Assembly (NCBI RefSeq): GCF_009826895.1
Contig: NZ_WUMV01000008.1
Coordinates: 186,001-250,000 of the forward strand
Reading direction: 5' to 3'
Length of the DNA: 64,000 nucleotides
Origin: Stappia sediminis
GTDB lineage: Bacteria; Pseudomonadota; Alphaproteobacteria; Rhizobiales; Stappiaceae
Part shown: positions 28,870-36,978 of the stretch, piece by piece
Layout: each line of letters begins with the position of its first letter
Numbering within the stretch: the stretch's first letter is position 1
Position numbers and translations under genes: made by a program
Notes under the pieces: model-generated
The model's input: only the letters and a program-made list of their open reading frames with translations
Databases searched by the model: none
Told to the model about the DNA's origin: nothing

Positions 28870-30258
28870 TCATAAGGCTTCAAATCCGCAGTAATCCGCC
28901 GGATATTCGATCTTGACCAGCCCGCGAGATATATCGGGGTCTGCATCTCGAAAGCCATCGAAATGGCTAAAGGTCTCAAGCATCGCTTCCTTTGCGGTTT
29001 CAGCGTGCGGGACCGCTACCATTACCGCATCGTGGATGGGCAGAGCGGTAATACCGATATTGAACAGAGCCCTTAGGAGGTCGATCAGCATCTCGCTTTC
29101 GATGAGCATCAGCCTGAAGCCGAACCCGGTTCCGAAGCGATGCGCGATTGCCGGATGCCGCGCCAGGACGCGCTCACGGACATCCGCCACTTTGGTCCCT
29201 TCCGGGAAGAGTGAGGCGGTATCCCTGGGCCATCGCGTGAGGGGCTTTTCAGCAAAGAGCATCGCGTTCACGAGCTTCTTGATGCCTTCCCTGTGGCCTT
29301 CGAGACCATCAATGGCATAGAGATCGCCCGCAGGCTGTGACGCGCCTTCCACCACGTAGCACAGGCGAAGGTAGAGCTGTCCGTAGTCGACATCGGCAAC
29401 GCGCTCCCCATCGATCCTGAGACGCTGCAAGCGATCCGCTCGACCCAGGTGCTGCCAGAAGCCACCGAAGAGCCGCCCGCCCTGCTCCAAGCTTCCATTG
29501 TTGAAATGCCGCTTTAGCAGTCTTTGAGTCGGATCCAGCGGTCGGCCATCTCGATCCATACCGAACCGTGGTCCACCGCCTTCGGCCTCCACAAGCGCGA
29601 TATCGGCCCTGCGGAGATTGTCATTCAGGCGCTTGATGGCGTTCCGCATAGGTTTGATCCTGCGGATATCTGGCAATGGAAGCCTCTCCGGCGCATCACG
29701 GCTCACTCCCCGCTTCGACCTGGACTTGGGGGCGTTGAGGATAATCAGCCCTTCCTCAATCTCCCGCCGCAAATCGCGGGGGTGGAAATCATCAAGCGGC
29801 AGATGATCCCACAACGCGGGCCTTGGGCTGATGGTTGACGGTTGGCCGGCGCGGCCCTCAATGCGGTGACCTTGAGTTTGGCTCGCAAGGCCGATCTTCG
29901 GATGCGACATCAGGTCAAGCGCATCGAGAAAGGCTTGGCCATAGACCTCCGGGCGGGAGGGATCGGCTTTTCTGATTATGGAGAGGCTGCGGTAAAGCTC
30001 GACGGGTGGACCCGGATTATCCTTTGCATCATTCGCAAGCCATTTGGCCATCAGGAGGTTGCATCCGATCACTTCGACGGCGAGGCGAAACTTGCGTTGG
30101 TCCTTCTCCTTCCTCGCCCGGTTCCTCAGGCCGAGGTTCATCTCTTCTCGCTCAAGGTGAACAGCAAGGCGCTTCAAGGCGGATTTCAGGGTGTCGCGCT
30201 CAGCGCGGCGCGAAGGATCGAACACAATCCCGCGCGTTGAAACCGGAGTAAAGGTCAT
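28870..30258 (-). CDS. Minimal family-A DNA-polymerase-like protein
   Basis: 462 residues, not an annotated polymerase in any obvious way, but three palm and finger motifs appear in order. Motif A is DVDYGQLYLRL (Asp291; canonical D-Y-S-Q-x-x-x-R). A finger-like helix is HREGIKKLVNAMLFAEKPL (about 322-340; like R-x3-K-x7-Y-G but without the tyrosine). Motif C is PIHDAVMV (His409, Asp410; canonical H-D-E). Both metal-binding aspartates survive. There is no recognisable exonuclease or thumb, and residues 1-200 are unlike PolA. It may copy or repair island DNA. It is preceded in the same direction by two unknown genes. Confidence 0.62.
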   Translation of the reverse strand: MTFTPVSTRGIVFDPSRRAERDTLKSALKRLAVHLEREEMNLGLRNRARKEKDQRKFRLAVEVIGCNLLMAKWLANDAKDNPGPPVELYRSLSIIRKADPSRPEVYGQAFLDALDLMSHPKIGLASQTQGHRIEGRAGQPSTISPRPALWDHLPLDDFHPRDLRREIEEGLIILNAPKSRSKRGVSRDAPERLPLPDIRRIKPMRNAIKRLNDNLRRADIALVEAEGGGPRFGMDRDGRPLDPTQRLLKRHFNNGSLEQGGRLFGGFWQHLGRADRLQRLRIDGERVADVDYGQLYLRLCYVVEGASQPAGDLYAIDGLEGHREGIKKLVNAMLFAEKPLTRWPRDTASLFPEGTKVADVRERVLARHPAIAHRFGTGFGFRLMLIESEMLIDLLRALFNIGITALPIHDAVMVAVPHAETAKEAMLETFSHFDGFRDADPDISRGLVKIEYPADYCGFEAL

Positions 30259-30345
30259 GGGGTCTTTTCAATAAATGGGCTGAACATGTGACAACCGCCC
30301 CGCTTCACCGTATCAGTCGATCAAGCGGGGCATTGTGGTATCGGT

Positions 30346-31104
30346 TCAGTTGCGGGCCCAGCGCGGACGCCAGCCGGGAAGATGGGATGGATGGAGGCCG
30401 AACCGCTCTCGCTTTGCCATCAGCACCGGCTCCACCGCCCTCTCCGTTGCCAGCTCGCAATCGGTCTCGATCATCTGGCCAAGGATGCGCAGCACGCGAC
30501 CGGCAGACTTCGGGTAGGCATGAAGCTCCGTCTTGAACGTCGACCCGTCCGAACGCTCCCGCTCCCATGCGCGATGCGTGCCCGAGGCAAGACGATGAGC
30601 GGCCTTGGCCGTCTGCACGAGGCGAAACTCCGGGACGTTGTGGCTTCCCCTATCGTCTTCGATGATCGCCGACACCGCGATATGGATGGCGAGGAGGCGC
30701 TCCGGCTCAATCTCCGCTTCACGGAGCCTGGCGAAGGCTATCCTGGCGCGTTTTTCAGCCGATAGACCCCGCAGGCGCGTCGCTATCTCCGCCTCTCCAG
30801 CACTCTCCATGGTGCCACGCAGGCGCGACAACGCATTGGCGACATAAGGATCGCTCCGGTTGTCTTCGATCCAATCCCGAGCCGTCCGCAGGTAGGGTGC
30901 AAGGTCTTTCGTCCGATACGTCGGGCACCAATGCGAGCCGTGGCGGGAACGGAACTGAACGTGATAGCGGCAATGATATTCCGCCAACCCATCACCCGCC
31001 TTGCGCATCGTCTCGCGATGGCATCCGGGGACGGCACAGCGCCCCGGCAAGTGATCTGCCGGGGACGCCATGCGTCGGCTTAAGGAATCTTTGGATCGCA
31101 GCAT
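30346..31104 (-). CDS. Unknown protein with N-terminal Cys/His cluster
   Basis: 252 residues, function unknown. Residues 20-50 carry CAVPGCHRETM and YHCRYHVQFRSRHGSHWC, a plausible zinc-binding site. The rest is basic and helical (ALSRLRGTMESAGEAEIATR, ERLLAIHIAVSAIIEDD) and ends in an arginine-rich tail. ATG 31104 has TAAGG just upstream; ATG 31071 is the alternative. It lies 12 bases after the gene at 31117 and 87 before the polymerase-like gene, so the three probably form one transcript, perhaps a DNA-binding accessory to the polymerase-like protein. Confidence 0.7.
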   Translation of the reverse strand: MLRSKDSLSRRMASPADHLPGRCAVPGCHRETMRKAGDGLAEYHCRYHVQFRSRHGSHWCPTYRTKDLAPYLRTARDWIEDNRSDPYVANALSRLRGTMESAGEAEIATRLRGLSAEKRARIAFARLREAEIEPERLLAIHIAVSAIIEDDRGSHNVPEFRLVQTAKAAHRLASGTHRAWERERSDGSTFKTELHAYPKSAGRVLRILGQMIETDCELATERAVEPVLMAKRERFGLHPSHLPGWRPRWARN

Positions 31105-31116
31105 GCCTTAAGCCGA

Positions 31117-31647
31117 TCAATCAACTTGAACCGAAAGCTCATTCATCCATGCCAAGGATTGATCATCTACAATAAATTTTTCCGGAACAACGGCGGCGGT
31201 ACGCGCTTTTTCAGCCTGCAAATAAGCAACATTGGACGCCTGCACAAAGAGCGAATTTTTGGTTGAACTTTTATAGTCTGCGAATTGTATCAAACATTCG
31301 GGCAACAGATGCGCCAACCGGAAAAGAGGGTCTTCTCTGGATCGATCAACCTTTTTGCCTCGTGCAATCTTCCTGAGCTGACTATCAGTTAGAAATATAA
31401 GTGTGTCTGCGAAGTTCGTGAAAATTCGGAAGCGAGGAGAATTTTCAAGAAGCACTGCTTCTTCTGCAATCCTAAGCACACCGGAGGCTGCTGCTCGGGC
31501 GTTGTCTACACCCCGCGCCCTGCCCCAATGGCAATAGGTGTGGCCGTCTACGTTCGCAGCAAATGCATAGGCATACCCGATTGGATCTTGGTACTGCGTT
31601 TGGCTCACCGCAAGATAGATTTCGATAGTATTGTTTGTAGTTTCCAT
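31117..31647 (-). CDS. Unknown protein, possible RNase-H-like fold
   Basis: 176 residues from ATG 31647, chosen for GCAGGA about 10 bases upstream; the frame runs 84 bases further without a ribosome site. The predicted order strand-strand-strand-helix-strand at the start (IEIYLAVS, IGYAYAFAANVDG, HTYCHWGRARG, VDNARAAASGVLRIAEEAV, RFRIFTNFADTLIFLTD) resembles RNase H. However, the catalytic acidic set is not obvious, so this is only a topology guess. It heads the run of three minus-strand genes leading to the polymerase-like protein. Confidence 0.55.
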   Translation of the reverse strand: METTNNTIEIYLAVSQTQYQDPIGYAYAFAANVDGHTYCHWGRARGVDNARAAASGVLRIAEEAVLLENSPRFRIFTNFADTLIFLTDSQLRKIARGKKVDRSREDPLFRLAHLLPECLIQFADYKSSTKNSLFVQASNVAYLQAEKARTAAVVPEKFIVDDQSLAWMNELSVQVD

Positions 31648-31859
31648 AAATTTGTCGTCCTGCTGATACATGGGGAAATCATCGCCCCCCAAACCGGCAC
31701 CTTGCTTCAAGGAACCGCTTCCACCTATCAATGCACACCAAGTATGAGGGTGAAGAAGTTAAATTCAACCTTTATTTTCAATGTGTTATAGCATGTCCTC
31801 GGGAAGGACATGACACTCATCTAACTCAAACACTTAGCAACTTGAAGCGAGAAAAAATC

Positions 31860-32816
31860 TTAGATCAGCACCCGCTCGACCTCATCGAGTGTCACCTCAT
31901 CGCTTCGACGGTCATAGAGCTGCGTCGTGCGGGTGGAGGCGTGATTGGCCATGGCTGCCGCCTTCTCCAGCGTCCCGCCGTTCTTCAGATAGGCGGTGAT
32001 GCCAGTGGCGCGGAAGCTATGACAGCACACCTTTGTGTCGATGCCCGCAGCCTTTACCCGGCGCTGGATCATCGCGAAGGCATTCGCCTGAGGGAGGGGA
32101 TTAAGGGTCAATAATTTGGTCCCCCGCCCGATAGTCCGAAAGAGCGGAGCCTTGAGGTCCTTCGCCAAGTTGCAGCCGTCGATATATTCATGGAGGTAGG
32201 CTTCAAGATTGTGATGGCAGGGCATCTCGTGCCGCTTGCCGCCTTTCTCGTGAAGCCGGACCCAAAGCCTTCGTTGCTGAACGAAGACATCCTCGACGGT
32301 CATGCCCAGCGCCGCACCGACGCGGGCGAAGGTGTAGACCATCAGGCCGATCAACGCTCGATCCCTCAAGCCGGCCGGGGTCGATACGTCGATGCTGTCG
32401 AGAAGGGTCCGCGTTTCGTCAGGCGAAAGCACGGCGGTCTTCCCACGTCTCACGCTGTGAGATGGACCCCGTACCGATGCGGCGGGATTGATCGGGATAA
32501 TCTGCCCGGTAACAAGCCAATCGAAGAGATGGCGGATTGCTGCTAGGCGCTGCTTGACAGTTTGGACTGAATGATTTGCTCCAAGCTCCTCAATCCACGC
32601 GGCGACGTGAATGGGTTGGATGGAGGAAAGCGTGACAACACCTCGCTCCGAACACCAATTGAGAAACCCCGTTGATGCACGGAGATACGCTCGGCGCGTG
32701 TTCTGATTGCGGATGTTAGCGGTGAAGAATTCGAGAAAGTGCTTTTGAGTACGGCTTTCCCGGAAGAAACTCAGCGCAAGTGGCGTATGAACTTCACGTT
32801 CGATGGAGGAGATCAC
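31860..32816 (-). CDS. Second tyrosine recombinase (XerC/D-size)
   Basis: 318 residues from GTG 32816, which overlaps the stop of the upstream gene as GTGA; this makes the family-length protein and avoids a 70-base overlap. A SAM-like N-terminal domain (NTRRAYLRASTGFLNWC) precedes the catalytic set: Arg in TFARVGAALGM, Lys in HEKGGKRHEMPCH, CCHSFRATGITAYL and ANHASTRTTQLYDRR with the Tyr. All catalytic positions are present, so it looks active. It is unrelated in detail to the integrase at 21971. It may invert or resolve DNA, or belong to an older element nested here. Confidence 0.88.
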   Translation of the reverse strand: MISSIEREVHTPLALSFFRESRTQKHFLEFFTANIRNQNTRRAYLRASTGFLNWCSERGVVTLSSIQPIHVAAWIEELGANHSVQTVKQRLAAIRHLFDWLVTGQIIPINPAASVRGPSHSVRRGKTAVLSPDETRTLLDSIDVSTPAGLRDRALIGLMVYTFARVGAALGMTVEDVFVQQRRLWVRLHEKGGKRHEMPCHHNLEAYLHEYIDGCNLAKDLKAPLFRTIGRGTKLLTLNPLPQANAFAMIQRRVKAAGIDTKVCCHSFRATGITAYLKNGGTLEKAAAMANHASTRTTQLYDRRSDEVTLDEVERVLI

Positions 32817-33349
32817 CCGAGGTCTCCAAAATTTTCGAAAGTCGCCTGGGCATATTGCACCAGGTCCAGAGTAGCGCTCCATTGAGTTCTACCGCGCCGG
32901 CCCTCCAGGTAAACAACTGGGTTGATTACCTCGAACGCCCTTCCATTTCGCGCAATTGTTTCAATGCGAATGTTCTCAGCATGAATTATTTTGTTACATG
33001 CTTCCCTTAATGTGAGGCACTGCGCATCTGGCCGTTGCACATCTCGAACCCATTCCCCGCACGAGCGATCTACAGGCGCAAATGACAATTCATTCGGATC
33101 TTGCCTTGGACCTTGCATGTGATCGTCATGCGCACGATTGGCGATAGCCGTTCCAAACAGCAAATGAACTATTTCCTCCTCAATGAACAGACTCCTAAGT
33201 TCAGCGAGTTGATCGTTTTCGTTCGCGGCTGCAACCGCAATCGCATCATCCGCCAGCACCAAGGAAAGCAGCCGATAGACATATTTCAGGATGATCGACG
33301 AATTCAATTCGTAGTTACGTCGCCCGGTCCATTCCATCTCCCCCTCCAT
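32813..33349 (-). CDS. Unknown helical protein coupled to the second recombinase
   Basis: 178 residues, largely alpha-helical, no family recognised. A segment LREACNKIIHAENI is suggestive of helical HEPN-like proteins, but the Arg-to-His spacing is seven residues rather than the usual four to six, so I do not assign it. A start at ATG 33337 is also possible. Its stop overlaps the GTG of the recombinase, implying co-translation and a shared job, for example regulating or partnering the recombinase. Confidence 0.6.
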   Translation of the reverse strand: MEGEMEWTGRRNYELNSSIILKYVYRLLSLVLADDAIAVAAANENDQLAELRSLFIEEEIVHLLFGTAIANRAHDDHMQGPRQDPNELSFAPVDRSCGEWVRDVQRPDAQCLTLREACNKIIHAENIRIETIARNGRAFEVINPVVYLEGRRGRTQWSATLDLVQYAQATFENFGDLG

Positions 33350-33997
33350 CGCCTCAAAAAAGCACGTATATGAAGAAGCTATGTCCGATAAAGGTCATTA
33401 TCATACATAGGTCGCCCACTTTCGCAATTGCATCTTCACGGACTCATCCATCTGAAGTTGCTTCGGGCGCTGCCCTGAGGGTATGGGCGTTGAAGGCCGA
33501 ACCCCAAATAAGAGGCATAACCAGTCCGCTACTACTCTCTCATGTTGAGCGGAGACCTGATGAATTTCAGCAAATGAATTGGAGTTGCGACAGCACTTGT
33601 TATTTGAGGTCACGGTGAAGTAGCGGGCTACTGGTCAAAACCGTCTGTCCACGACAGCACCCCGAATGCAGCTTCTTGCACGTGACCGCGTTTGCCTACG
33701 ACAGCAGAACCTTCGCGGAAGAGGCTACCCAGTTCGCAAACGACGCCGCCGATTACGCACGCTTAAATGAGATGAATTGGTGAGTGAGGTCGAGTGATCT
33801 CTCTGGGTGAAAGGCCATTATTGAGAAAAGCACCCACCCCACGGGGGGAAACGCTCATCGGTTGGCACGTTGGGTGGGCACAAAAATGGGCGATCCCTCG
33901 GGTAGTCAAGGGCGCTATTCAGTGAACGCCTGATTGCAATACCGAAAGCCAACACTCTCACTTGCCATCGGCGGTGCCTTTTCGACGCCTGCTATCA
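33350..33997. other. Island intergenic region, possible gene debris
   Basis: 648 bases without a supported gene. Around 33676-33783 (plus strand) a short frame reads HVTAFAYDSRTFAEEATQF and ends EMNW, which looks like the tail of a decayed coding sequence since it has no convincing start. An 82-codon frame at 33370 has no ribosome site. I see no tRNA, repeat or terminator. Confidence 0.4.
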
Positions 33998-34933
33998 TCA
34001 TCCCTTGAATACCGCCTCTCGGTGATACTTGAGAAAATGCGGGTGAGGACGGTCTTCAATCCGCGAGGGTAAAAGCAGCCGCCGATCAGGGTTGATGAGT
34101 CTGGACACCGTATCGGGCACTGAATTGCCGGCGGTTAGTATGCGGTAGTCATCATCCACGGATATCAAGCCGCGATCAAACATCCAATGCACTGTGCCCG
34201 AGAGGGCAATGCCATTTCGAACACTGTCGGGCCCCAAATCGGCGACGGGCCGAATGTGAGCCGCCTGCACCTCGGACCGGCCACCGCCGTTGATAATCTT
34301 CAGACCCGTGACAGCGCATGTATCCCGGTAGGCGTTTTTAATCGCAACCGCGAAGGCCCGGTCCCGGAACGGTCGCTGGGAAACGGTCTTTTCAAGATTG
34401 CGAAGTGGAAGCTCCGGCTCCAGTCGACCCAGGCCCTCTTCAGCGAAGCCTGGAAGCGGTTCTTCAGGACGGTCGGGGAGCGGGCGCATACGCTCTTCAC
34501 GGCCAAGGACATGTGCGAATCCGGCCTGAAGGATGAGGTCATATTCGCGATCCGGAAGGTTGCGCACGGCTCGACCGAATGCACCCTTGTTGGTCGTGCC
34601 ATCTTCCTTCCTGAGAGCACCTTCGTAATAGAAAGCGCCATCCTTGAAGGGCACAGCGCGATCAAACTCCAGGTAGTCGGCGACATGCGCATAGAAATGG
34701 TCGGGCGTTGCCGGATCGGCGCTGATCTTCGTCAGGCGAGCGGTTGCGAAATAGGATTGCCGTCCGCCGACGCTCGCTAAATCGCCACTCCTGCGGCGGG
34801 GTTCGTAATACAGCACCCAATCGCCGAGAGCGGCTTCGGCCTGGCGCAAATAGGTTCTCGGGAAATGATACCGTTCTTCCGGCAGATCATCATATGTCGG
34901 ATCGATTTTGGTTATCAAAACCGCCTTTGCCAT
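33998..34933 (-). CDS. HNH endonuclease with N-terminal PUA-like domain
   Basis: 311 residues. The C-terminal third holds an HNH_2-type nuclease: CAVTG, VQAAHIRPVADLGPDSVRNG and LSGTVHWMFDRGLISVDDD. The N-terminal part (DDLPEERYHFPRTYLRQAEA, GDWVLYYEPRRRSGD, YFATARLTKISADP, DHFYAHVADYLEFD) resembles the ASCH/EVE/SRA-like PUA superfamily, which often reads modified bases. That domain order fits a modification-dependent restriction enzyme, but this is inference from sequence feel. It lies beside attR, 320 bases inside the island end, read toward the island interior. Confidence 0.8.
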   Translation of the reverse strand: MAKAVLITKIDPTYDDLPEERYHFPRTYLRQAEAALGDWVLYYEPRRRSGDLASVGGRQSYFATARLTKISADPATPDHFYAHVADYLEFDRAVPFKDGAFYYEGALRKEDGTTNKGAFGRAVRNLPDREYDLILQAGFAHVLGREERMRPLPDRPEEPLPGFAEEGLGRLEPELPLRNLEKTVSQRPFRDRAFAVAIKNAYRDTCAVTGLKIINGGGRSEVQAAHIRPVADLGPDSVRNGIALSGTVHWMFDRGLISVDDDYRILTAGNSVPDTVSRLINPDRRLLLPSRIEDRPHPHFLKYHREAVFKG

Positions 34934-35255
34934 ATGTCAGCCGTTCCCGTTTCCAGGCGTCTGTGAAGGACACCACCAAGCGCAAATCATCGCGTTCCAA
35001 AATACCTTGAAAAATCGAGCTTCCAAAAGCGGCGAAACGAAAGCTACCCAAATGCGCTTTCCAGATTTACGCCCCATCGTCAGCAGCGCGTACCCTGAAC
35101 CTTCTGAAAACTCCCAAGGAGCGAACGTTGGATAACCCACAAGAACAGGGCAAGGGAAAAGGCATTGATTGTGGCATACCCAAGTGATACACAATGCACA
35201 AGAAGCGCCGCAAAAAGGCTAATAGAAACAATGCGCAAGAGGGATTTCCGCTGAT

Positions 35256-35272
35256 TCCTCTCCTGGGCACCA
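35256..35272 (+). repeat. attR-type direct repeat
   Basis: Exact 17-bp copy of the tRNA-Leu 3' end (21889-21905). It marks the right end of the island; the sequence beyond resumes the core chromosome with a terminator and rnd. Confidence 0.9.
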
Positions 35273-35338
35273 TCCGTTTTCGATATCTACTCTCGCTTGG
35301 CTGCCGATATCGGCGGGAGACCGGTCGACAAGACATCC

Positions 35339-35374
35339 AAAAAAAGCGGTCGAGGCTTGCCCGGCCGCTTTTTT
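35339..35374 (+). terminator. Rho-independent terminator, ancestrally of tRNA-Leu
   Basis: A7-GCGG, a 14-base loop region (it can extend into partial pairing) and CCGC-T6. It starts about 65 bases after attR, where no gene ends on this strand. Before insertion it would have lain just behind tRNA-Leu, so the island separated the tRNA from its terminator. Confidence 0.75.
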
Positions 35375-35479
35375 GTTTCCCGCGAATCGTGCAGGCAAGC
35401 TAAATAGCCCCGACATTTGCCCGCGCACGTATCGATATGGCGTATCGATATGATGCCAGGTTGATCGAAAGAGGCCGCC

Positions 35480-36100
35480 ATGACCATCCGCCTGCATAAA
35501 AACGACCTTCCCGACCTCGATGCCTATGCGAATGCGAAAGCCGTCGCCATCGACACGGAAACGCTCGGCCTCAACCCGCATCGCGACCGGCTTTGCCTCG
35601 TGCAGCTGTCGCCGGGCGACGGGACCGCGGATGTCGTGCAGATCGACCGGGGACAGCGGGAAGCGCCGAACCTCGCGCGCCTGATCTCGGACCCCGGCAA
35701 GCCGAAGATCTTCCACTTCGCCCGCTTCGACCTCGCGGTGATCCACAAGTATCTGGGCGTCATGGCCGAACCCGTGTTCTGCACGAAGATCGCCTCAAAG
35801 CTCGTGCGCACCTATACCGACCGTCACGGCCTGAAGGACCTTTGCCGCGAGTTGATCGGCGTGGAGATTTCCAAGCAGCAGCAGTCTTCCGACTGGGCGG
35901 CCGAGGAGCTGAGCGATGCGCAACTCGCCTATGCGGCTTCGGACGTTCTTTACCTGCACGACCTGCGCGAGCGCCTGACGGGCCTTCTTGAACGCGAGGA
36001 ACGGACCGCCTTCGCCCAAGCCGCCTTCACCTTCCTGCCGACCCGCGCGAAGCTCGACCTCGCCGGCTTCGAAGAGAGCGATATTTTCGCCCATTCCTGA
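35480..36100 (+). CDS. rnd: Ribonuclease D, short form
   Basis: 206 residues consisting of the DnaQ-like 3'-5' exonuclease domain only: AIDTETLGL (Exo I), HFARFDLAVI (Exo II) and YAASDVLYLHDLRERL (Exo III, Y-x3-D). The HRDC domains of the enterobacterial enzyme are absent, as usual in rhizobia. It trims 3' ends of structured RNAs such as tRNA precursors. GAGG precedes the ATG. Confidence 0.9.
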   Translation: MTIRLHKNDLPDLDAYANAKAVAIDTETLGLNPHRDRLCLVQLSPGDGTADVVQIDRGQREAPNLARLISDPGKPKIFHFARFDLAVIHKYLGVMAEPVFCTKIASKLVRTYTDRHGLKDLCRELIGVEISKQQQSSDWAAEELSDAQLAYAASDVLYLHDLRERLTGLLEREERTAFAQAAFTFLPTRAKLDLAGFEESDIFAHS

Positions 36101-36291
36101 CGGCGCATTCGCCTTGCACAAGGTATCGAGACATTCTCGTCCACCTCGCCTATATATGTGGTGGGACCGGGCGTTGCCGGCCCGTTCGATCCGTTTCACG
36201 AACCGATAATTGCGGCGCGTGCGGCGGTATAGAGCGGCGATAACCGGCTGGCCTGCACGTACTTCCGGCGAGAATCGCAGACGCTGCAACG

Positions 36292-36978
36292 ATGGACAAA
36301 CGCCTCCACGACGATACCTTGGTGTCCGGCCGTTTCGAAACGGAGTGGAGTGGCGTGGATTTTTCACGCCGGATGCGCACGCGCCGCGCCGCCATACGCC
36401 ACAGCCGCCTGGTAAAGGTGCTGAAGGTGGGGATTCCGGGGCTGGGTATCCTGCTGTTTGTCGGCGTCGTTGCCCTGATCGGCATCACCAACTATCTGTC
36501 CAACCTCGGCTTCGGCAAGATCAGCCTGACCGCGGACGGCCTTGTCATGGACCAGCCGGAGCTTTCCGGCCACGACGGCAAACGCTCCTACCGTGTCGCC
36601 GCGACAAGAGCCATCCAGCGCATTTCCGACCCCCGGATATTCGATCTTGAAACGATCGTCGCCGAGCTGAAAGTCGAGCAGAACCAGCGGGTCGCAATCG
36701 AAGCGGCAAACGGCACCTACGACAGCCAGGCGGAAACGCTGCGGCTTTCGGGGGGCATTTCCGTTGCCACCAGCGACGGGCATTCGGCGGAGCTGGAACG
36801 CCTTTTCGTCGACCTCCAGGAAGGATCGCTGACCACCGATGACCCGATCTCCATCGCCACCAGCCAAGGCACGCTGAAGGCCTCACGAATGCGTTTTGAT
36901 AAACACGACAGTTCCCTTGTATTCTTCGACGGGATATCGATGACCCTGCAGCCGCCGGCAAAGGAGACCGAAAAATGA
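36292..36978 (+). CDS. lptC: LPS export ABC transporter periplasmic protein LptC
   Basis: 228 residues with one N-terminal membrane anchor (about 43-67, VKVLKVGIPGLGILLFVGVV) and a periplasmic beta-jellyroll (SLTADGLVMDQPELSG, YDSQAETLRLSGGISV). LptC passes LPS from the inner-membrane complex to LptA. The stop overlaps lptA (ATGA) and lptB follows, so the transport bridge is encoded in order C-A-B. Confidence 0.88.
   Translation: MDKRLHDDTLVSGRFETEWSGVDFSRRMRTRRAAIRHSRLVKVLKVGIPGLGILLFVGVVALIGITNYLSNLGFGKISLTADGLVMDQPELSGHDGKRSYRVAATRAIQRISDPRIFDLETIVAELKVEQNQRVAIEAANGTYDSQAETLRLSGGISVATSDGHSAELERLFVDLQEGSLTTDDPISIATSQGTLKASRMRFDKHDSSLVFFDGISMTLQPPAKETEK

Larger units (their letters stand above)
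21889..35272. mobile_element. 13.4-kb genomic island integrated at tRNA-Leu(CAG)
   Basis: Bounded by exact copies of TCCTCTCCTGGGCACCA. It begins with an integrase reading inward from the tRNA gene and ends at an HNH endonuclease gene. Inside are vsr, a cytosine methyltransferase, a GHKL ATPase with a partner, a family-A polymerase-like protein, two unknown proteins, and a second integrase with an unknown partner. No relaxase, conjugation, capsid or plasmid-partition gene is visible, so it is not self-transmissible by any means I can see. Composition is mosaic: roughly 23700-28870 is clearly AT-richer than the flanks and than the two integrase regions. Confidence 0.9.

Noticed and set aside
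28571-28894. Possible 107-residue protein in the island gap
   Set aside because: No ribosome site, overlaps the end of the polymerase-like gene and a rival frame on the other strand, no recognisable features.
33370-33783. Small frames in the island gap, including an 82-codon frame and a tail-like fragment
   Set aside because: No ribosome site or start for the fragment; product not recognisable. Recorded only as possible debris.
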